From: Streptomyces sp. NBC_00683
GTDB lineage: Bacteria > Actinomycetota > Actinomycetes > Streptomycetales > Streptomycetaceae
Assembly (NCBI RefSeq): GCF_036226745.1
Contig: NZ_CP109013.1
Coordinates: forward strand, 5,518,001-5,582,000
DNA length: 64,000 nucleotides
Reading direction: 5' to 3'
Every line of letters begins with the position of its first letter. The stretch's first letter is position 1. The translations under genes and the position numbers were made by a program. The notes beneath the pieces are model-generated. The model searched no databases. It had not been told where the DNA came from and saw only the letters and a program-made list of their open reading frames with translations. Below are positions 43,691 to 52,704 of this stretch, one piece after another.

Positions 43691-43744
43691 GCACAGGGGG
43701 TCACCGGGTGCCGGCCCGTCCTCCCGCCGGCACCCGGCGGTGCG

Positions 43745-44320
43745 TCAGCATCTGTTGGTGCTGACCTGGTTGCGCTTGAGGTAGTCGCTCCATGTGACGC
43801 CCTGGACGACCGCGACGACGACCGCTCCGTCGAGCTTCTGCTCGTAGTGCAGGTGCGGGGACAGGTCGTAGAGGGCGGACGTGTTGCCGACCTCGCCGAT
43901 CTTCTGGCCCACGTTCACCGTGGCGCCCGCGGCCACCGAACGAGTCTTCAGATGGGCGTACCGCGTCTGCCAGCCGCCCCCGTGGCCGATGACTATCGTG
44001 TTCCCGTATCCGGCGCCCGTCGAGTAATACGATTCGAGCACCGTGCCACCGGCACTGGCGAACACTCTGCGGCCCTCGTCGTCGGGGGTGCCGTTCGCGT
44101 CGTAGTGGTTCCAGTCGATCGAGTGCGCGGGACTGTGCCCCGACCAGTTGCTGCCGAGCCATGTCTGGTTGCACTCGAAGGGCATCTTGAAGGCGGGCCG
44201 CGCGGCCACGGCGGCCTCCGACGAGTCCACGACCGGCGCCGCGACAGCGGCCGGAACGGTGAGCGCGGTGGCCGCGACCGCGCTCATGGTGATCAGCGAC
44301 CGGCGAAAATTCCTGTGCAT
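43745..44320 (-). CDS. Secreted M23-family (LytM-like) peptidase
   Basis: This is a 191-residue exported protein. The signal peptide spans about residues 1-28 (HRNFRRSLITMSAVAATAL). The rest is a lysostaphin/LytM-like domain: the zinc-ligand segment SPAHSIDWN (H and D), GNTIVIGHGGGWQTRYAHL and PHLHYEQ with the HxH pair. This fits a peptidoglycan endopeptidase or lectin-like M23 protein. The ATG at 44320 has AAGGGGAG upstream; an in-frame ATG at 44347 would give no better signal peptide. A single-gene unit. Confidence 0.86.
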   Translation of the reverse strand: MHRNFRRSLITMSAVAATALTVPAAVAAPVVDSSEAAVAARPAFKMPFECNQTWLGSNWSGHSPAHSIDWNHYDANGTPDDEGRRVFASAGGTVLESYYSTGAGYGNTIVIGHGGGWQTRYAHLKTRSVAAGATVNVGQKIGEVGNTSALYDLSPHLHYEQKLDGAVVVAVVQGVTWSDYLKRNQVSTNRC

Positions 44321-44455
44321 GGTTCTCCCCTTGTCGTCGGGTGACACGGCGATTGAAGGAGGCGGGCATACACGGCGGATACATTCCGCCCGGTGTTGTC
44401 AGTGGTGTGGTGCAGCATCGGGACGACGGATCACCGAGTGGACGGGGGGATCGCC

Positions 44456-44797
44456 GTGGCGATCACGAACCAGCGCATGACGGAGTACGCGTTCCTGCGG
44501 GGGCTCTACGAGGACGGGTACTTCCCCGACCGCATCGTGGACAAGGGCAGGGCCGTCCTGGTCCGGCTCTGCGAACGGATCGAGGCCGAGCGCCCCGCCG
44601 ACCTGGCGGCGCTGTACGTGCTGACGACGGCGGCGACCGACGAGTTCAACGCCCTGGAAGCGGAGTTCGAGGCAGCCGGCAGCGAGATCGAGACCGTCGC
44701 CCGCGAGGAGATAGCCGAGGACTTCTGGTGCATCGCGACGGCGTACGGGTTCGCGGACGCGGACGTGGAGGAGCTGATCGCCACCCGGGAGTGGTGA
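44456..44797 (+). CDS. DUF5713 family protein
   Basis: This is a 113-residue small, acidic, helical protein. The segment FLRGLYEDGYFPDRIVDKGR followed by RLCERIEAERP is typical of DUF5713. No catalytic motif is evident. The GTG at 44456 (VAITNQ) is preferred because a G-rich ribosome site precedes it and homologues begin similarly; an ATG at 44477 and an upstream in-frame ATG-like codon at 44393 are alternatives. Function is unknown. Confidence 0.75.
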   Translation: MAITNQRMTEYAFLRGLYEDGYFPDRIVDKGRAVLVRLCERIEAERPADLAALYVLTTAATDEFNALEAEFEAAGSEIETVAREEIAEDFWCIATAYGFADADVEELIATREW

Positions 44798-44827
44798 CGG
44801 AGGGCGGGGGCGGTACCGGGAGCCGCG

Positions 44828-45238
44828 TCAGGAGTCGAGCACCGCGGCGACGGCCTCGATCTCCACGAGCTGGTCGGCGTAGCCGAGCACGGTGACGCCC
44901 AGCAACGTACTCGGGGCGTCATGCTCCCCGAACGCCGCCCGGACCACGGCCCAGGCGGTGACCAGGTCCTCCTGTCGCGTGGACGCGACGAGCACCCGCG
45001 TACTGATGACGTCCTCCAGGGAGGCGCCCGCGGCCGCGAGAGCGGTCCGCATGTTCTCGAACGCCTTCGCCGCCTGGCCCGCGTAGTCACCGACAGCCGC
45101 CGTCGAGCCGTCCTCGTTCAGCGGGCACGCCCCGGCGAGGAAGACCGGCCGTGCGCCGGCGGGCGCCGTGGCCGCGTAGGCGTACTCGGCGACGTCGGAC
45201 AACTGGGCGGAACGGATCAACGTGACGGTACCGGGCAT
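44828..45238 (-). CDS. RidA family protein (YjgF/YER057c/UK114)
   Basis: This is a 136-residue protein of the RidA superfamily, whose archetype hydrolyses reactive enamine/imine intermediates to ketoacids. The fold signature is visible (PVFLAGACPLNEDGS; AFENMRTALAAAGASLEDVI; TLLGVTVLG followed by a conserved C-terminal ELVEIEAVAAV-like stretch reading DQLVEIEAVAAV). The usual RidA arginine in the segment after GASLEDVI is present as STRVLVAS. It stands alone, convergent with the DUF5713 gene. Confidence 0.87.
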   Translation of the reverse strand: MPGTVTLIRSAQLSDVAEYAYAATAPAGARPVFLAGACPLNEDGSTAAVGDYAGQAAKAFENMRTALAAAGASLEDVISTRVLVASTRQEDLVTAWAVVRAAFGEHDAPSTLLGVTVLGYADQLVEIEAVAAVLDS

Positions 45239-45345
45239 GGCGTCCAGGCCTCCTGGGTCGAAGTGCCCCCATCCTCACAAGAGTCCTCCGCCCACGCCTC
45301 GCCTTTTCGGCCGGCCCGCGCGCCGAGGACCCCTAGGCTGCGGGA

Positions 45346-45780
45346 ATGGGTGACATGTACGCAGTAGATCTCGCACTGGACCTCCGGGCCTCCGTGCCGG
45401 GCTCCGTGATGGACGATCTTCACCGGCACCTCGGGACGCATCCGGACGGGCAGGACGACGAGCCGGACGACCAGGTGCCGCTGCTCGCCGAACGCGGGCC
45501 CGCGATGCGCATCGGCGGGCTCCTGGTGGGAGAGATCGCCCGAACCGGCGACGGCTGGTCACTGACCGCGCGGCAGGAGGTGCATGCCGAGCTCCTGCCC
45601 GATCTGGACGCGCTCCTGGAGCGGCTGGCCCACCACTGCGGGACCGAGGGTGTCATCGGACAGATCCGGTTCTACGAGGACCATGTGCCGGAGCTGCTGA
45701 TCAACGACTCGGGCACGCTCGTGAGGATGGCCCTGACGCCTGCGCGGACCGGTGACGCCCCGGCACGTCCCCACGGCTGA
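45346..45780 (+). CDS. Conserved protein of unknown function
   Basis: This is a 144-residue soluble protein beginning MGDMYAVDLALDLRAS. It alternates beta-like and helical segments (GPAMRIGGLLVGEIAR; ELLPDLDALLERLAHHCG; IGQIRFYEDHVPELLI) and ends in a short Pro/Ala tail. No signal peptide or known motif was recognised. Coding bias is normal. It converges on the 1371-residue gene. Confidence 0.7.
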   Translation: MGDMYAVDLALDLRASVPGSVMDDLHRHLGTHPDGQDDEPDDQVPLLAERGPAMRIGGLLVGEIARTGDGWSLTARQEVHAELLPDLDALLERLAHHCGTEGVIGQIRFYEDHVPELLINDSGTLVRMALTPARTGDAPARPHG

Positions 45781-45803
45781 GCGGTCGGCTCGCAACAGCG
45801 GCG

Positions 45804-48800
45804 TCATGCCTTCGGCCTGGGCCGTGCCGCCCCCTCTGCCCAGGCGCGGGCGAACCGCTCGTGCGCGGGCGGTGGGACCGCGGCGGGGACTTCCACGGGA
45901 TCCGTCGGCGCGGCGGGTGCCGGGCGCGGGGCCTTGGCGGCGGTCAACTCCTTGCGGACGGCGCGGTGATGGTCGAGGGACCAGGAATTCCAGCGGCGTA
46001 CGGTGCGGTCGGCCGGGCGGTCGAAGGCATGCAGCTGGAGGTGGAGCGCGGCCGCGTCACGGCTGACACCGAGGGCCGCCGCCACCTCGTCCACCAGGTC
46101 CGGGACGCCGAACAGCGGGTTGGCCTCGTACTGGCCGGGCGGGACCGGAGTGGCGGCGGACCGGTCCGCCAGTGCGCGCAGGGCTGTGAGGAGCCCGGCG
46201 GGGGCGTGCGCGAGCCCGTCGACCAAGGCGCGGGCGCCCTGCGACGCGGGGTCTCCGACCGGGCGCTCGGCGAGGGCCCACGCGATGGCGGTGGCGGCGG
46301 CCCGGATCCCGTCGGCGTCCAGAGGTGCCTCGACGCGGCCGGAGAGCAGCGCCGTGGCCCACGTCTCCGGGAGGCCGTGGTCCGCGGCGAGGGCGGCGGC
46401 ATGGCTGCCGTCGTCGGTGTACGGGGCCGAACCGAGCAACTCGGCCCAGACGGCGGCCATGCGTGCCGCGGCCGCGGTCGTCCCGCCGGGGGCCCAGAGC
46501 TCCGCCGGGTCGCCGGGCACAGCGGCCGCGAGCACGGTGCGCCTGCCGTCCGGGCCGAGCCGCCCCAGGAACTCGTCGTACGCGTAGGAGGTGGTCCGGT
46601 CGGCCTTGTACGGCTTGGCGCGGACCAGCTTGCGGTGTACGCCGTAGTCGTCGCTGCCGGCGAATCCGTCGAGGACCAGGGCGGCGATGGGGCGCGGTAC
46701 CCCGGTGCGCCAGCGGAACAGGTCCACGGCCTCCTCGGGCACCGGCAGCGGGCCCTGTTCGGCGAGCAGGGCCAGCAGACGGGGGAGCCTGGTGGTGTCG
46801 TCGGCGGCGACCGTGTGCGTGGCGCACTCCTCGGCGTCGGCGGGCACCGGATCGGCGGCTCGCTGGAGGAAGGGGGCGAGGCCGCTTCGGACCGGCCCGG
46901 AGGCCACGGTGGCGCCGTTTGCGCGCAGTCCGGCGATCCGCTGCTCGGGAGCACGGCCGGTCCGCCAGGAGCCCCCGGCCTCCGCGAACGGCTGCCGGCT
47001 CCACACACCGAGCAGCGCCGCGAGTGCCTGTCGCTGCTCGTCGGGGGTGGCCGCGACCACGGTCCGCCAGGCCACGGCATCGATCCGGCCGGTCAGCACC
47101 GCCCACTCGGACGGCGGGGCGGGCAGGGCGAGCACCCGCACCTCGTCGTCGATCTCGCCGCGCAGGTACCGGCCGTCGGCGGCGACCGAGGTGAGGAGGG
47201 CGGGCTGCGGCTGCGGCTGCCGTTCCTCGTAGCCGCGCAGCTGGGGCAGCAGGCCGTGGAGGGCCGGGACGAGCCGGGTGTCCGGTGCCGGGTCGGGCAG
47301 GTCGACGACCGGCCCGGCCCGCATGACGGCGACCCGGTGGGACAGCTCCGTGCGGCGGCGCAGTACGTCGGCGGCGAGCCGGGCGGCACGGTCCACGCCG
47401 TCCCGGACCCGGGGGTCGGTCACTCCGGGCAGGGCGCTCCCGGTGCCGGGCCGCAGCAGTGCGCGTACGGCGGTGTCGGTGACCGTCCGCAGGGCATGGG
47501 ACGAGGGCTCGTCGCGCGGGGTGAGGAAGTGCCAGAAGGCGGGCGGCGGAACCGGCCCGGCCGACTCGCCCAGAGTGGCGCGCCCCCGGGAGCTGTTGCG
47601 GCTGCCGGGGAAGCCCTGGACCTGCCAGAGCAGCGAGTTGTCGTCGGCGGCGTGGCAGCGGATCGTGGTCCCGCCGGTCAGGACGGCGTCCTCGCCGTCG
47701 AGCGGCAGGGCGAGGATGCCCCACGGGCGGCGGCCCCAGTTGCGGCTGCGGTAGGAGGCGGTACGGCCGTCGATGGACCTCAGCACGAACTCGCGGGGCG
47801 ACGGACCCGCGTACGGCGTGCGGTAGTCGACCCGGCAGCCGGTGAGTGCGCCGTCCTGGCCGAGCGGGGAGGGCGGGGCGCCGGGCGGCAGCGCGGCGAG
47901 GATCCGGTGGTCGGGGAAGGGCTTCGTGCCGGGCGGGGATCCTGCGGGGTCGTGGAAGGCCGGCAGGGCGCGGTCGGTGAGGGGAGCACCGGTGGCCGGG
48001 TCGATGCGGCTCCAGCCGCCGCGGTCCTCGCTGAACACCGAGGTGCTCCAGAAGGCGTGGCCGTCGCTCATCTGGTAGTCGCGATGGCCGATGCCCTCAC
48101 GGCCGCCCGCCCGCAGGACGCGCTCGCCGTCGAACCGCCCGCCACCGTCCGGGGTTTCGAACTGGTAGCCGAGGCCGCCCTGGATGCTGCCGCCGTAGGG
48201 GCGCAGCCCGTACGTCTGCTCCGGTTCGAAGGTCTCGTCGGGGCGGTCGGACCAGTAGGCGGCGCTGGGGAAGTTGTCCTTGTGCTCCTCGTTCCAGGCG
48301 ACGAGGAACCGGCCGCCGACCCAGTACACCGTGTGGCCGAGTGAGCCTTCGGGCAGTTCCAGGGCGTGGTCGCTGCGCAGTCCGGCGTGGTCGACGGCGA
48401 GGGCGCGGGACTCCCCGTACACCGTGAGCACCGGCCAGGTGCAGGTGACGTGCACGGTCTCGTCGGACCGGAACCCGGCGAGGGCCCGGTCCAGGGCGGG
48501 CCAGCCCAGCTCCTCGGGCAGTCCGGCCCGCAGGGCGCGGGCCAGCGGGCCCGTGAGATCGAGGGCGTCCAGGGCCTCCTCGATGCCGTCCAGAGCGATG
48601 GCGGTGGGCCGGTCCAGGAGGCCGTGCAGCTCGTCGACGGCCTCGTCCGCGGCGGCGAGTCCCCCGCCGCGCAGGGCTTCGAGCAGCTTCTCGACGCGGG
48701 CGTGCACCTCGGCGGTGATGCCCGGGTTGTGCGGGAGCCGGCTGATGGCGCTGCCGCCACGGGCGCGGAGCCCGGCGTGCACGGTGCCTTCCAGCCGGGG

Positions 48801-49919
48801 CCCGAACACCGGGTCGGCGGCGAGCGCCTCGAGGTCGCGCTGGGAGCCGTCACCCCAGAACTCCAGGCCGATCGCAGCACCGGGGTCGTGGACGGGTATG
48901 CCCTCGGCGAGGCAGAGATCGAGCAGGTCGGCATCCAGATGCGGCCAGCGGTAGCGGTCCTCGTGCAGCCGGACCGGGCTGCCGCCCGCGCGCAGCAGCG
49001 GGGCGAACCGGCCGACCAGGTAGAAGAGTTCCGCGGGCATGGGCTGACGGGTCACCCCGCCGCCGCCGACCGTGCGGTGGGAGTAGCCGGCGGCGTACCG
49101 GCGCAGCCAGTCCCCGAGGCCGTCCTTCGGGACGATCCGTCCGGCCGCGGCCGCGTCGGCGGCGCCGCACGCGATGAGCAGCCGCAGCCAGGCCGCCGCG
49201 TCGTTCTTCGACTCGGGAAACAGGTCGAGGAGGGCGACGGCCTGCTCGTCGGCGGGCGGGTGCGCGGTGAGCGGGCCGACGGCCGCGTCGAGCAGCCGGT
49301 CGGGTACGGCCTTGCCGCGGGCCGCGGCCAGCAGCCCGCCCAGCACCCGGGCCTCCTCCTCGGTGCCGAGACCCGCCGCACGGGCCGAGTCCCGGACCCG
49401 GCGGGCCAGATCGGCGGGAAGCTCGCCGGGTGACGCCGCCCAGGCGGTCAGCAGGCGGACGAACTCGTGGTGCGCGTCGGCAGGTTCGAGGACCTCGGCC
49501 AACCAGGCCGCCGCACCGCTGAGTTCGGTGGCGGGCAGGGCGCCGAACCGGGCGAACAGCAGCAGGTTCGCCCGCCGCCAGTCGGGGTCGACCGGCAGCC
49601 CGTGGGTGCGTTCGGCGGCACGCGCCTGCCCGTAGGCGCGGCCGGCCGAGCGGCGGTGCGTCTCCAGCATCCAGTGGCCGATGGTGTCCCAGAACCAGGG
49701 CAGATGGGCGGCCGGCAGGCCACGGGCCAGGCGCTCCGCGTCGTCGACGAACCGGCCGGGCTTCTCCCAGGACCGGTGCCTGCTGCCGCCCGCCCGTTCC
49801 AGCGTGTCGCGGGCGTCCGCCTCGACACCCGGCCCCTGAGTGCGCGCCCAGTCGGCGTACGTCTCCGAGATGCGGTGATTGGCCGGGAGCGGGACGGGAG
49901 TTCCGGTGCTGCTGGTCAT
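45804..49919 (-). CDS. Very large (1371-residue) protein of unknown function, helical ends and beta-rich centre
   Basis: This is the longest gene in the window with no recognised family. Residues about 1-470 are helical repeat-like (ARGLPAAHLPWFWDTIGHWM; RSAGRAYGQARAAERTHGL). Residues about 500-800 are beta-rich with repeated W/F/G-turn units (GHTVYWVGGRFLVAWNEEH; GWSRIDPATGAPL; LLWQVQGFPG), which could be a beta-propeller. The C-terminal approximately 550 residues are again helical and end in a Pro/Ala/Arg tail. There is no signal peptide or membrane segment. The ATG at 49919 starts the protein; frames upstream overlap the MFS gene's end region. It follows the MFS gene by 60 bases on the same strand. 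Function is not assigned. Confidence 0.75.
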   Translation of the reverse strand: MTSSTGTPVPLPANHRISETYADWARTQGPGVEADARDTLERAGGSRHRSWEKPGRFVDDAERLARGLPAAHLPWFWDTIGHWMLETHRRSAGRAYGQARAAERTHGLPVDPDWRRANLLLFARFGALPATELSGAAAWLAEVLEPADAHHEFVRLLTAWAASPGELPADLARRVRDSARAAGLGTEEEARVLGGLLAAARGKAVPDRLLDAAVGPLTAHPPADEQAVALLDLFPESKNDAAAWLRLLIACGAADAAAAGRIVPKDGLGDWLRRYAAGYSHRTVGGGGVTRQPMPAELFYLVGRFAPLLRAGGSPVRLHEDRYRWPHLDADLLDLCLAEGIPVHDPGAAIGLEFWGDGSQRDLEALAADPVFGPRLEGTVHAGLRARGGSAISRLPHNPGITAEVHARVEKLLEALRGGGLAAADEAVDELHGLLDRPTAIALDGIEEALDALDLTGPLARALRAGLPEELGWPALDRALAGFRSDETVHVTCTWPVLTVYGESRALAVDHAGLRSDHALELPEGSLGHTVYWVGGRFLVAWNEEHKDNFPSAAYWSDRPDETFEPEQTYGLRPYGGSIQGGLGYQFETPDGGGRFDGERVLRAGGREGIGHRDYQMSDGHAFWSTSVFSEDRGGWSRIDPATGAPLTDRALPAFHDPAGSPPGTKPFPDHRILAALPPGAPPSPLGQDGALTGCRVDYRTPYAGPSPREFVLRSIDGRTASYRSRNWGRRPWGILALPLDGEDAVLTGGTTIRCHAADDNSLLWQVQGFPGSRNSSRGRATLGESAGPVPPPAFWHFLTPRDEPSSHALRTVTDTAVRALLRPGTGSALPGVTDPRVRDGVDRAARLAADVLRRRTELSHRVAVMRAGPVVDLPDPAPDTRLVPALHGLLPQLRGYEERQPQPQPALLTSVAADGRYLRGEIDDEVRVLALPAPPSEWAVLTGRIDAVAWRTVVAATPDEQRQALAALLGVWSRQPFAEAGGSWRTGRAPEQRIAGLRANGATVASGPVRSGLAPFLQRAADPVPADAEECATHTVAADDTTRLPRLLALLAEQGPLPVPEEAVDLFRWRTGVPRPIAALVLDGFAGSDDYGVHRKLVRAKPYKADRTTSYAYDEFLGRLGPDGRRTVLAAAVPGDPAELWAPGGTTAAAARMAAVWAELLGSAPYTDDGSHAAALAADHGLPETWATALLSGRVEAPLDADGIRAAATAIAWALAERPVGDPASQGARALVDGLAHAPAGLLTALRALADRSAATPVPPGQYEANPLFGVPDLVDEVAAALGVSRDAAALHLQLHAFDRPADRTVRRWNSWSLDHHRAVRKELTAAKAPRPAPAAPTDPVEVPAAVPPPAHERFARAWAEGAARPRPKA

Positions 49920-49979
49920 ACGGACGATCTTGTCAGGTGCCACCGACAACGGGCCCGGGCCCCCTCGCGGGCAAGGGCG

Positions 49980-51311
49980 TCAGGAGCCGTCGGACTGCCG
50001 TACTCCCGCAGGCTTCGCGGCACTCGGCAGGGCCCGCACCGCGGGGGCGTCCGGGGCGGCCTTCGGCCGGACCAGCCGGTGCTGGGCCAGGCAGGCCAGC
50101 GCCAGGGTGGCGCCGAGCACCGGCCAGGCCAGCGCGCCGGCGCTCACCGCGGCCCCGACGACGACAGGCCCCAGGCTGCGCTGCGCCGACTGGGCCAGGC
50201 CGTGCACCCCGAGGTAGGCGCCCTGCGCCTCAGGAGGTGCGAGGGCGACGGAGAGTTCCCAGGAGGAGAGGGAGTGCAGGATCTCCGCCAGGGTGAAGGC
50301 GACGGCCGCGACGACGACGGCGCCGGTGGCGAACCAGGGGCCGCCTCCGGCCGAGGCCGCGAGCGCCACCCCTCCCGTGAGGAACACGGCACCGATCGGG
50401 ACGAGCAGGCGTCGGGCCGCGGCGCGGGTCTCCCCGAAGCGGGACAGGGGGACCTGGAGCGCTATCACCAGAACGCTGTTGAGGACGAGGACGAGCGGTG
50501 CCAGCCCGACCGGGGCGCTGGTGGCGTGGACGATCCACAGCGGGAATCCGACCTGGAGCACGCTGTCGTCCAGGAACAGCCAGATCTCCGTACCGGTGAA
50601 GGCGAGATAGCGGCGGTCGCGCCAGGGTGTCGCCCCCTCGGGGCGCGCGACCGGAAGAGCATTCCCGTTGGTGGCGCCACCGGGTCCGGCGACGACGCGG
50701 CCGGGGGCGGGCGGCTCCGTGCACCGGAGCGTCAGGACCGCCATGACCAGGTAGGACGCGGCGTTGGCGAGCAGCAGGACCTGGTAGGCGAGGACGGTTC
50801 CGACCGTGAGTACGGCAGCGGCTCCCGTACCGCCCACGGCCCATCCGATGTTCACCGCGGTGCGCTGGATCGCCTGGTAGCGGACGCGTTGCGGGCCGGC
50901 CACGCGTGCGGCGAACAGTTTGGTCAGCACGCTCGACGCACGGTCGGGCAGCGCGCCCAGCGCCGAGTACAGGACCAGCAGCCGGAAGTCGTGCGTGGTC
51001 AGCAACGCGACCAGGGCCGCGCCCCTGACCAGTTGGGCGGCGACCAGGAGGCGGGTGACGGGGAAGCGGTCGGCCAGCCGCCCGGCGAGCGGGGGCCCGG
51101 CGATGCCGAGGACGCCGGACACCCCCAGCAGCAGGCCGATCTGAGACACCGACAGATGCGTGACGTAGACGAAGTAGAGCGTCGCCACGCCCATCCACAG
51201 GCCGGTGCCGACCTTGTCGACGATCGCGACCACCAGCATCAGCCGGCCGTCCCGGCCGCCCGGGACGGCCAGGCGCCGGACGAACGGGACGCGGCTCGGT
51301 GTCGGCTGCAT
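49980..51311 (-). CDS. MFS transporter divergent from a MocR regulator
   Basis: This is a 443-residue membrane protein with about 12 hydrophobic segments. The MFS loop reads GPPLAGRLADRFP (about residues 71-83). The general pattern is that of drug-type exporters; the substrate is unknown. The ATG at 51311 lies 24 bases from a TTTGTA/TACAAA palindrome shared with the divergent MocR gene, so that regulator probably controls it. The 1371-residue gene follows 60 bases downstream on the same strand and may be co-transcribed. Confidence 0.85.
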   Translation of the reverse strand: MQPTPSRVPFVRRLAVPGGRDGRLMLVVAIVDKVGTGLWMGVATLYFVYVTHLSVSQIGLLLGVSGVLGIAGPPLAGRLADRFPVTRLLVAAQLVRGAALVALLTTHDFRLLVLYSALGALPDRASSVLTKLFAARVAGPQRVRYQAIQRTAVNIGWAVGGTGAAAVLTVGTVLAYQVLLLANAASYLVMAVLTLRCTEPPAPGRVVAGPGGATNGNALPVARPEGATPWRDRRYLAFTGTEIWLFLDDSVLQVGFPLWIVHATSAPVGLAPLVLVLNSVLVIALQVPLSRFGETRAAARRLLVPIGAVFLTGGVALAASAGGGPWFATGAVVVAAVAFTLAEILHSLSSWELSVALAPPEAQGAYLGVHGLAQSAQRSLGPVVVGAAVSAGALAWPVLGATLALACLAQHRLVRPKAAPDAPAVRALPSAAKPAGVRQSDGS

Positions 51312-51334
51312 CAGGATCCCCCCTTGACATGCAT

Positions 51335-51350
51335 TTTGTATCGGTACAAA
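51335..51350. promoter_or_regulatory. TTTGTA-TCGG-TACAAA operator between the MFS and MocR genes
   Basis: Perfect 6-base arms surround a 4-base centre in the 48-base divergent gap. TTGACA at 51324-51329 lies directly beside it and may be a -35 hexamer, so the palindrome would overlap the promoter. Confidence 0.6.
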
Positions 51351-51359
51351 CTTGCCTCT

Positions 51360-52679
51360 GTGGCAGAACAATATGGGATCACGGGTGGTACGGCCAGAGA
51401 GATTTCCGCCTCCGTGGAAGGCCGCGTGGCCGACGGCACGCTCCGCCCGGGCTCCTCGCTGCCCCCGGTGCGCCGGCTCGCCGAGGAACTGGGCGTGAGC
51501 GCCGGCACGGTGGCGGCCGCCTACAAGGAGCTGCGCGGGCGCGGGGTGGTGATGACCCTGGGGCGCGGCGGCACGGTGGTGGCGTCCGCTCCCGTCGTCA
51601 CCTCGCGACGCCCTCCACGGGTGCCGTCCGGATTGCGTGACCTGGCGGGCGGGCACCCCGATCCCGCCTGCCTCCCGGTGCTGAACCCGCCCGCGCGCGT
51701 GGAGCCCGTGCCCGGATCGCACCGGGCCGCGCCCAGGCTCGCCGCACTCGAGGAGGCGGCCCGCGACTGGTTCGCCCGCGACGGCGTGCCCACCGGTTCG
51801 GTGACGTTCGCCCACGGGGCGCTGGACTGCATCGCCCGGCTGCTCTCCACCGAGCTCAAGCCCGGCGACGCCGTGGCCGTGGAGGATCCCGGCTTCCACC
51901 ACCTCCTCGACCTCGTCCCGGCGCTCGCGCTGCGCATGCTGCCGGTGGCGGTCGACGACGAGGGCATCCGCCCCGAGGCGCTGCGGGCGGCCCTGCGCGC
52001 GGGGGCACGCGCGCTGGTGTGCAGCCCCCGCGCCCAGAGCCCGCTCGGCGCGCGGTTCACCGTCGGGCGCAGGGACGAACTCCTCTCCGTGCTCCGCGAC
52101 TTCCCCGATGTGCTGGTCGTGGAGGACGACCACAACGCGGACATCGCCGGTGCGGCCGCGGTGAGCCTCACCTCCGGCGCACTGCCCCGCTGGGCGCAGG
52201 TGCGCACCGTGTCCAAGCACCTGGGCATCGATCTGCGCTGGGCCGCCCTCGCCTGCGACCCCGCCACCCTCGCGCGCCACGACGGCCGGATGCTGCTGAC
52301 CTCCGGATGGGTCAGCCACATCCTGCAGACGACCGTGGCGGACCTCCTGACCGACCCGGCGGTGACCCGGCTGGTGGCCGGGGCCGCCCGCACGTACACC
52401 ACCCGCCGGGACGCCCTGAGCACCGCGCTGGAGCAGCACGGCATCTCCTCCCACGGCGTGAGCGGCCTCAACGTGTGGGTGCCCGTCCGGGACGAGTCCG
52501 CCGTCGTCAACGGGCTGCGCACACGCGGCTGGTGGACCGCGGCGGGCACCCGTTTCCGTATCGCGTCCCCGCCCGGCGTGCGCGTCACCACCGCGACCCT
52601 CACCCCCGCCGAATCCCGCGTCCTCGCCCGTGACTTCGCGGACACCCTCGCGGAGTCACAAGCGGTGTACGGCGGTTAG
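51360..52679 (+). CDS. MocR-type GntR regulator with aminotransferase domain
   Basis: This is a 439-residue chimera. Residues about 5-75 are a GntR winged helix (REISASVEGRVADGTLRPGS; RRLAEELGVSAGTVAAAY). The rest is a fold-type I aminotransferase-like domain that binds PLP in MocR proteins; the expected Schiff-base lysine is Lys286 in TVSKHLG, and VVEDDHNADI is the PLP-ring Asp region. MocR proteins use PLP adducts to sense amino acids or vitamin B6. It is divergent from the MFS pump across a short gap with a palindrome. The GTG at 51360 is chosen because the winged helix begins there. Confidence 0.87.
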   Translation: MAEQYGITGGTAREISASVEGRVADGTLRPGSSLPPVRRLAEELGVSAGTVAAAYKELRGRGVVMTLGRGGTVVASAPVVTSRRPPRVPSGLRDLAGGHPDPACLPVLNPPARVEPVPGSHRAAPRLAALEEAARDWFARDGVPTGSVTFAHGALDCIARLLSTELKPGDAVAVEDPGFHHLLDLVPALALRMLPVAVDDEGIRPEALRAALRAGARALVCSPRAQSPLGARFTVGRRDELLSVLRDFPDVLVVEDDHNADIAGAAAVSLTSGALPRWAQVRTVSKHLGIDLRWAALACDPATLARHDGRMLLTSGWVSHILQTTVADLLTDPAVTRLVAGAARTYTTRRDALSTALEQHGISSHGVSGLNVWVPVRDESAVVNGLRTRGWWTAAGTRFRIASPPGVRVTTATLTPAESRVLARDFADTLAESQAVYGG

Positions 52680-52704
52680 GGCTGCCCGGTAGGGGCGGCG
52701 GCCG

